This document shows, in pieces, positions 7,040 through 12,117 of a stretch of 12,117 nucleotides of DNA; position 1 is the first letter of the stretch, and every line of letters begins with the position of its first letter. The position numbers and the translations under genes were made by a program. Origin of the DNA: Rodentolepis nana (lineage: Eukaryota > Platyhelminthes > Cestoda > Cyclophyllidea > Hymenolepididae); NCBI GenBank assembly GCA_900617975.1, contig UZAE01014110.1, forward strand, positions 1-12,117. The letters are read 5' to 3'. The notes beneath the pieces were generated by a model. The model had not been told where the DNA came from and did not search any database. It saw only the letters and a list, made by a program, of their open reading frames with translations.

Positions 7040-8650
7040 CAGCTGATAACTAACGGAATTTTAATTTTTAATTTTTATTTTTATTTATATGCTTCTAAGG
7101 TAAATAAATAATGTATAAAAAATTGATAATAAAAATATTGCTTGCTTTTATCACAGCACTTCAAAAATGACCTACATTTCATGCCTCTAGACCAGAATAC
7201 CCCCTTAATAAAGTATGATTTCATACGCCATTTGAAAAACGGGCTTGAATTGAATCGATAGGACAGGTCGTATTTTCCTCAGTCAATATGCATCTATAAT
7301 TTAATGATATCAAGGTAAATAGTTATGATATTTGCATTTGTAATACTGAATGGCCTATTTATTAGCAAAAATATCCAAATTAGTTAATTTAATTGAAAGA
7401 GTATATTGTACTTTCACATGCGTTTTCACCCGAATTTGCTTGCTTTCTCACAAATGAAATTGTGAAATGCCTCAATATAATTGCAGTAAATCATGATGGT
7501 TACCCTCAAATGATTTTCTACTAAAATATTTTAAATTTCAGTAATCAAACTTCAATCAAAGTCATCTGATCAATATTTAATGATTGCTTTGGTGTTCTCA
7601 ATAAAAAGGAACAATAATACCCTTTAGTGCAATGTGCCTAAACGTTAATGATAGAAATGAATAATTGATGAATATGTGAAGATTTCATCTTTTTAAAATG
7701 TTTAGCTAAATTCTGTACATATTATAATGGGGGAAAACGTAAATTTAAAAATTGATTTAGTATTAGAGCTGATTGTTTTACGCTTGCGTTGGAGACTTAC
7801 TTGTTTGATTATCTTTAGCAAAAAAATACATCTAAATTCTGCTTTCCTCCTTAACAGAAAACGCGAATTACAACAACCACAAATTTATCAAATATATAAG
7901 TTAATTGAACTGAAAAATAACATAAACCAAGGATTATAAATTATTTATTTAACTTTAAAGATGTTCAGCAACACCAGGCTCTATACTTTTACATTTAATC
8001 AGAAAGGCAAGTTTAATGACCTTCTTTTAAATTTGAAAACTAAAACAATATTAATTTTATTCAAAAATATATTTTTAATATTTCACATTTATTGGAAAAG
8101 CGCATTATTGCATTAAATAAATAAGTACAAACAGCCACGACTGGAAGTGGTACACTGAGCATTCAAATATTTGGGAAAGCATTAGTCAAAAATAGAAAGT
8201 AATTAAAAATGAATATGAGTAATGGAGGTATTATTTAATTATTTCAATTAACGATTGAATATGACTAGAAAAAAATGGGTTACTGCGACAATTTTTCTAA
8301 AATAGAGCCAATGCTTCAACTCTAACTACGTAGGAACTTAGTGATTTAGAGAATCAAGTTTCAGTGATTAATTCATTGAATGCCATTTCTCTGAGAAATA
8401 TTTGTTGTTAGCTTTTGATCGTTTCGTAATCCTGTTAAATCGTACTTTCCGGTTCTTTAGAAAGCAACAAAAATTTAGGACACAATTAATGGTAATGGAA
8501 GACGCAAAGGGAGATAGAATAGCACTTCTCATAAACGATTGAATTTTCTCCTTTTGATAAAATTAAGTACATTTTCATTTTTTAAAATCGGCACAAAAGG
8601 CGGCAATAAGCCAATGAAAAATCAGTGACTAAAATAGAAAAAAGACAGTC
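7040..8650. other. AT-rich stretch without supported features
   Basis: I see no gene, RNA or clear repeat here. The 70-codon plus-strand frame at 7727-7939 is low-complexity AT-rich sequence without a signal, motif or coding-like codon bias, and I take it as chance. Confidence 0.5.
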
Positions 8651-8655
8651 TAAAT

Positions 8656-9093
8656 TTAGATCTTCAGCCTTGGAAACCACGTTCCAACAAGAATTATAGC
8701 AAACCCTGTCTCGAATGAAGATTTTGTGCTGTCAAAATTGCTTATTTGAGAAATGGATGCTGTAGGTAAGATCACCTGTTCTATCTGAATGAAGAGTTGT
8801 AATTGATTGACGTACTCACAAACTCTTTCCTTAAAAGCAGCGAAGGAGTGGCAACAAGTGTAAATAATATCACTTAAAAAAACAGAGTACCCCTGAATGC
8901 AAGTGAGGGAAATCGTACTCTCTGGCACATTGAATCCTAGTAAAACGAATCTCCATGGATTAGGACTTGCCGTAAACGAAACGTGATTGTGGTATTTCCT
9001 TTTCACACATTCAAGGAGTACGTTGCTGTGCTTGACATGGAAAGGTAAGTGAGTGACATATTTAAAATGAGTAAATCCAGAATGTTGCGAATA
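8656..9093 (-). CDS. 146-codon open frame, unknown, partly inside inverted repeat
   Basis: The minus strand is open from 9093 to a stop at 8656-8658, the longest open frame in the window. It has no clear ATG; the first usable start would be a GTG at 9004-9006. Residues include KYHNHVSFTASPNPWRF and a central part with several Cys (SDIIYTCCHSF). Bases 8854-9017 recur inverted at 11954-12117, where the same frame is also open and one Lys becomes Glu. In that copy the repeat begins right after a TTAG, as an exon would. I do not recognise the protein. It may be an internal or last exon, a retrocopy, or an untranslated repeat that is open by chance. Confidence 0.3.
   Translation of the reverse strand, partial: YSQHSGFTHFKYVTHLPFHVKHSNVLLECVKRKYHNHVSFTASPNPWRFVLLGFNVPESTISLTCIQGYSVFLSDIIYTCCHSFAAFKERVCEYVNQLQLFIQIEQVILPTASISQISNFDSTKSSFETGFAIILVGTWFPRLKI
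8854..9017 (-). repeat. Inverted repeat, left arm
   Basis: The reverse complement of 11954-12117: 164 bases with no indels and one mismatch, which I found at the GAAAAGG/GGAAAGG position. The right arm runs into the window end, so the full arm is longer than seen. The inner boundary is sharp at TCCTTGAATG. Near identity means a recent event or an assembly artefact. Confidence 0.95.
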
Positions 9094-9168
9094 TCAGCAG
9101 GCTGAACAGTCAATAGACCCATTCATTCATTCATTTCAAATGGCAGGCATTTTGATAGTTATCATTAG

Positions 9169-9520
9169 CCCTTTAGCTGACTTCGGGCTGTAGACGGAAC
9201 ATCCAAGTAACAGAAAGTCGAGGGATGGGGAACAGTGAGAGGAGGAGGAACATCAAAGTGAGAAAAAGTCGAGAGGTAGGGAGGAACATTAGAGTGAGAA
9301 AAATTCGACAGGGGAAAAGAAGAGCGATTCACATCAAAGTGACAAAAAGTCGAGAGGGTGGACAGAATAATGATTTAACCCTTTAGCTGACTTTGGGCTT
9401 CACAGAGAGGAGGAGGAAACACATGTAACAGACAGACAGACACAAAGTCAGAGAAAAGGCTAGATGAGTACTGTGAAGGGAGGGAAAATGCTAGATGAGT
9501 ACTGTGAAGGGTCAACTGCC
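9169..9520 (+). repeat. Degenerate purine-rich minisatellite
   Basis: A 210-bp period is marked by CCCTTTAGCTGACTT.GGGCT at 9169-9189 and 9379-9399. Between them, variants of AACATCAAAGTGAGAAAAAG followed by TCGAGAGG recur starting near 9198, 9249, 9285 and 9330. A related tail follows at about 9420. GCTAGATGAGTACTGTGAAG then occurs twice with a 31-base period (about 9459 and 9490). Strongly purine-biased on this strand, with no gene. Confidence 0.8.
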
Positions 9521-9599
9521 AGTTAATAGACTTTTTTGCCGTATTAGTATACGTTGCCCAGGGTGCACCACGTGGAGGTAAGTCTATCGCACACCCCTC

Positions 9600-10420
9600 A
9601 ATAGACTAAAGGTGTTGAGATTCGAAATACGACTTATAACGTCTGTCAACACGCCTCTTTCAACATCGCCACACTGAATTATCGATTCTAAGTGACCAAT
9701 TTCATCCAGCAATCGGTCATTATTTTTTTTATAAAAGAATTTCAATAATCTGTCCATAATTCTGCCTTGCGATAATCATGTGATTTTTGAAACATACTTT
9801 CAAATGCAAAAAATGATCCATGAACTATCCGTCAATGGTAAATCAATTGAGAATTCTGTCGGCAATCTGTCAGTAAACAATGATTTGTGGTGCTATTTTT
9901 CCATTTAAATGTACTAAATTGTTTAACTGTTTAGTCTAAAAAATTTTTCAATGTTCACGGCTTATTCAGGTGCATTCATTTTTAAAAAACTCTTTTTTAA
10001 CAATAAATTATGCTCTCTTCCAGGTTGGTGAAATATCCCAAAAAACACAGAAGGTGAACTGAATTATATTTACGTTTAAGAGAACCTTGCCTTGTCCGAT
10101 CTCCGAACATATCAAGTTGATCGCCTTTTCAAATGAAAGTTCAAGCAGACAGGGCACTGTTTCTGGTTATTTCACACCTTTCGTTAAATGCTTCTAGTGG
10201 TTGTCTCTCATTTGACAGATCATCTTCGGTGTTGTAGTGATCACCTTCACTAGCAAAGAGTCCAAAACACAGGAGGTCAATAAACCAGGTTACTCTTTTG
10301 CGCTCACCTTTCAGTTGTGATCAATGTTCGACAATACGTGAAGTGGAATTGCTTGAGGAATGCGTCATCTGAATTTCGGCGTCTTTATCTCCCACCTGAA
10401 CTTGTCTTAACCGACTAACA
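9600..10420. other. Stretch without supported features
   Basis: AT-rich DNA between the minisatellite and two short ORFs. I see no coding frame, RNA gene or repeat that I can support. Confidence 0.45.
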
Positions 10421-10423
10421 ACT

Positions 10424-10627
10424 TTGTGGTATCACATTTCTTTAGTTGTCGTATTCACTTACTTAAAATACTGCCTTGGGTTTAAAACAGTTCAGTTCGG
10501 AGACAACTTAAATTCGATTTTCAATGATATTAATCATCGAGACCACTTTCATCAAACATTATATAAGATTGCCAAAGCTATTCTTTACCGAATAAAATCG
10601 CGTCGTATGGGTTATGTCATTAGCTGA
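10424..10627 (+). CDS. Short ORF, upstream member of overlapping pair, doubtful
   Basis: 67 codons from ATG at 10424, ending in TGA at 10625-10627. The N-terminal part is hydrophobic (ISLVVVFTYLKYCLG), which could be a signal or membrane segment, and the remainder is basic. The stop overlaps the start of the next ORF as TGATG, an arrangement used for re-initiation in some retroelements. Composition matches the AT-rich surroundings, I recognise no family, and chance remains the simpler explanation. Confidence 0.2.
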   Translation: MWYHISLVVVFTYLKYCLGFKTVQFGDNLNSIFNDINHRDHFHQTLYKIAKAILYRIKSRRMGYVIS

Positions 10628-10815
10628 TGAATCGTTTTATTTCGACTGCATTTCGAAGTTCCATTTCGGGAGTTTGGTTGTTTATGCGGGTATACTTTAT
10701 TCATATTCTCTACTTTAATTATGGGCTATTCAAACACGTGTTCAACGATCTAATCCATGTCAAACTACTAGGCGTTGAGAAAAACCTGATGGCAGTTCAT
10801 GGCAGAATCTTTTAA
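10627..10815 (+). CDS. Short ORF, downstream member of overlapping pair, doubtful
   Basis: 62 codons beginning at the A of the upstream TGA (TGATG) and ending at TAA 10813-10815. It contains a hydrophobic aromatic-rich stretch (WLFMRVYFIHILYF) that could span a membrane. No known domain is seen. Together with the preceding ORF it makes about 390 bases interrupted by a single stop, which could be one decayed frame or chance. Confidence 0.2.
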   Translation: MNRFISTAFRSSISGVWLFMRVYFIHILYFNYGLFKHVFNDLIHVKLLGVEKNLMAVHGRIF

Positions 10816-10856
10816 TGCGCAAAAGTGCAATTTATGTCCGAGAGATTTAGAGCTAA

Positions 10857-10868
10857 CCCCCCCCCCCC
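10857..10868 (+). repeat. C12 homopolymer
   Basis: Twelve consecutive C in AT-rich surroundings. Its length is likely variable and prone to sequencing error. Confidence 0.95.
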
Positions 10869-11248
10869 GGACAAAATACTTTCTTCATATTGACCAGACT
10901 AGCAAAGTGGTAACTTTTGTTAGTTTTCATGACAAATTTTGCATAACTTTCACTCGGTAAAAAATTTTAATTCTTGAAATGCTAAGTTGAAACTGTGCAA
11001 AGGGTGTCTGTGATATCTGCCATTCTGCATCGAATCACAACCACGTGGACTATATGTCATTAGGGAGCGGAATGTGCCACCTCGAATTTTCAACTGAATT
11101 TTTCCATTTCTCGAGCACTTGATCTTAGTGATTACTTTTAATCATATGCTTTACCAATTTAATACTGCATACACCTTGAAATTCAATGAATTTAGTTAAA
11201 ACTGACGGCTTTTATGACCTGCAGTTAAAGGGAATTCATGGATGACTT

Positions 11249-11292
11249 TAAGCAGAGCGGAATTGGTTACGCTAGGAATTCCGTTCGAACTC
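11249..11292 (+). mobile_element. tRNA-like pol III box pair, possible SINE remnant
   Basis: TAAGCAGAGCGG (11249-11260) resembles an A box and GTTCGAAC with flanking bases (11283-11292) resembles a B box, about 34 bases apart, as in tRNA-derived SINE heads. The sequence between is too short and mismatched for a tRNA cloverleaf, so a working tRNA gene is unlikely. Only the box pattern supports this call. Confidence 0.35.
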
Positions 11293-11393
11293 CCTTGAAA
11301 GTAACCCCCAAAAGCATTTCAATTACTAAAGCAAACTGCCTGATGAAATGAAATTTTCTTACGATTTCAAGAATCTAACGATTTTGTTTTGCC

Positions 11394-11531
11394 ATGAAGA
11401 CTTGTACTAAAAATCGTTTATCTGTGGGACACGTTATCGCTGTGTGCGTCATCGTATGCCTGCATGTCTGCTCTCCAGAACTGGGAGGTGCGGCCGTACA
11501 ACTCTGTGTGCAGCGACCGTACAAACATTGA
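11394..11531 (+). CDS. 45-residue ORF with signal peptide, possible small secreted peptide
   Basis: ATG at 11394 opens 45 codons to TGA at 11529-11531. The protein starts MKTCTKNRLSVGHVIAV, continues with a hydrophobic core rich in Val, Ile and Cys (VIAVCVIVCLHVC), and has a small-residue GGAA site where a signal peptidase could cut, leaving a short tail (AVQLCVQRPYKH). AATAAA lies 90 bases after the stop. The area is more GC- and CpG-rich than its neighbours. TTTCAAG at about 11365-11371 could be an acceptor, so this may be the coding exon of a spliced gene, or the first part of one that continues beyond a missed donor. A solo LTR is another explanation for the GC island and polyadenylation signal. 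I do not recognise the family. Confidence 0.4.
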   Translation: MKTCTKNRLSVGHVIAVCVIVCLHVCSPELGGAAVQLCVQRPYKH

Positions 11532-11620
11532 CCAATAATCAACCTCTGTTTAACCTAATCAGCCATCCTGATCATGATTAGGCCCCCTACGTGTACACTT
11601 GACCTGCAATATACGTCCTG

Positions 11621-11626
11621 AATAAA
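11621..11626 (+). terminator. Polyadenylation signal AATAAA
   Basis: AATAAA followed by GT- and T-rich sequence (GTGCTCCGTG, then GTCTGTTTCC), as a cleavage region would have. It is placed correctly for the ORF at 11394-11531, or for an LTR R region if the island is a retroelement. Confidence 0.5.
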
Positions 11627-11953
11627 CGTGCTCCGTGCTACACGTCTGTTTCCTTTATAGCTAGGCTATAGCTTAGCTGATTCTGGGAGTCTAGCTAGAT
11701 GTTGGAGAATCTGGCCTAGAGATTTCTAAGTCGGTCAGGCTTTACTAAGGTAGCAATCCGCTACAATCTATTCTCGAAAATATCGCTTTGAATTTCTAGT
11801 CATTTAGCAAAGGTAATTTTTGAAAAAAGGGCATTAATTAAGTAAGTTGAAGAATTACGTGTTTTGGAAAATGAATAAGTGAACGGAAGACACAGAAAGG
11901 GAAATGGGAAAAATTGTTTAAAGCATTCACTTAAAAACACTTTGCCAACTTAG

Positions 11954-12117
11954 TCCTTGAATGTGTGGAAAGGAAATACCACAATCACGTTTCGTTTACG
12001 GCAAGTCCTAATCCATGGAGATTCGTTTTACTAGGATTCAATGTGCCAGAGAGTACGATTTCCCTCACTTGCATTCAGGGGTACTCTGTTTTTTTAAGTG
12101 ATATTATTTACACTTGT
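11954..12117 (+). repeat. Inverted repeat, right arm (cut by window end)
   Basis: The reverse complement of 8854-9017 with one mismatch. It begins immediately after TTAG, so it may start at a splice acceptor, and the same reading frame as in the left copy stays open to the window end. The arm continues outside the window. Confidence 0.95.

Noticed and set aside
7727..7939. Plus-strand 70-codon frame
   Set aside because: Low-complexity Leu/Ile/Lys/Asn composition follows from AT-rich DNA; no promoter, signal or conserved motif.
11240..11300. Functional tRNA gene
   Set aside because: A and B box-like motifs exist, but no acceptor stem or anticodon arm of normal size can be folded around them.
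1..12117. CRISPR array, prokaryotic operon or phage
   Set aside because: There is no regular direct-repeat/spacer pattern and no closely packed long ORFs with ribosome-binding sites; splice signals and repeats point to a eukaryote.

Overview
The window looks like animal nuclear DNA, most likely from an invertebrate and possibly an arthropod. It is AT-rich, gene-poor and full of repeats. It has spliceosomal-type GTAAGT donors with AG acceptors, a metazoan-style TATA promoter, an AATAAA polyadenylation signal, and a single N that marks an assembly join. Nothing suggests bacterial operons, tRNA or rRNA genes, CRISPR or phage. I cannot name the species.

Positions 1-5170 hold the best candidate for a real locus. 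A unit of about 1.6 kb (A, about 1070-2683; B, about 3490-5170) occurs twice in the same orientation, and each copy carries a minus-strand promoter and first exon. That exon encodes a clear signal peptide (MRCLFYLLATLL...) ending exactly at a GTAAGT donor. Promoter, 5' UTR and signal exon are almost identical in the two copies. The intron and downstream exon have diverged, and the downstream exon carries an in-frame 24-bp length difference. I read this as a tandem pair of genes for small secreted peptides with a conserved signal exon and a fast-changing mature part, as in host-defence or other secreted peptide families. Which downstream frame is used is unresolved. One frame gives a cysteine motif (CCTSSNCA) and the other a Pro/Arg-rich peptide. 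RNA data would decide.

Positions 5170-7100 are mobile-element and assembly debris: a (TA)17 microsatellite at the break of unit B, an island with coding-like codon use split by one in-frame stop, two copies of a fold-back repeat, and a 379-bp direct repeat meeting exactly at an N, which is almost certainly a false duplication. From 7100 to 8650 I see nothing genic.

Positions 8650-12117 contain a 164-bp inverted repeat with one mismatch (8854-9017 against 11954-12117, running off the window), holding part of a 146-codon open frame. The roughly 2.9 kb between the arms holds purine-rich degenerate minisatellites, two short ORFs abutting at TGATG, a C12 tract, a tRNA/SINE-like pol III box pair, and a GC-richer island with a 45-residue signal-peptide-like ORF followed by AATAAA.
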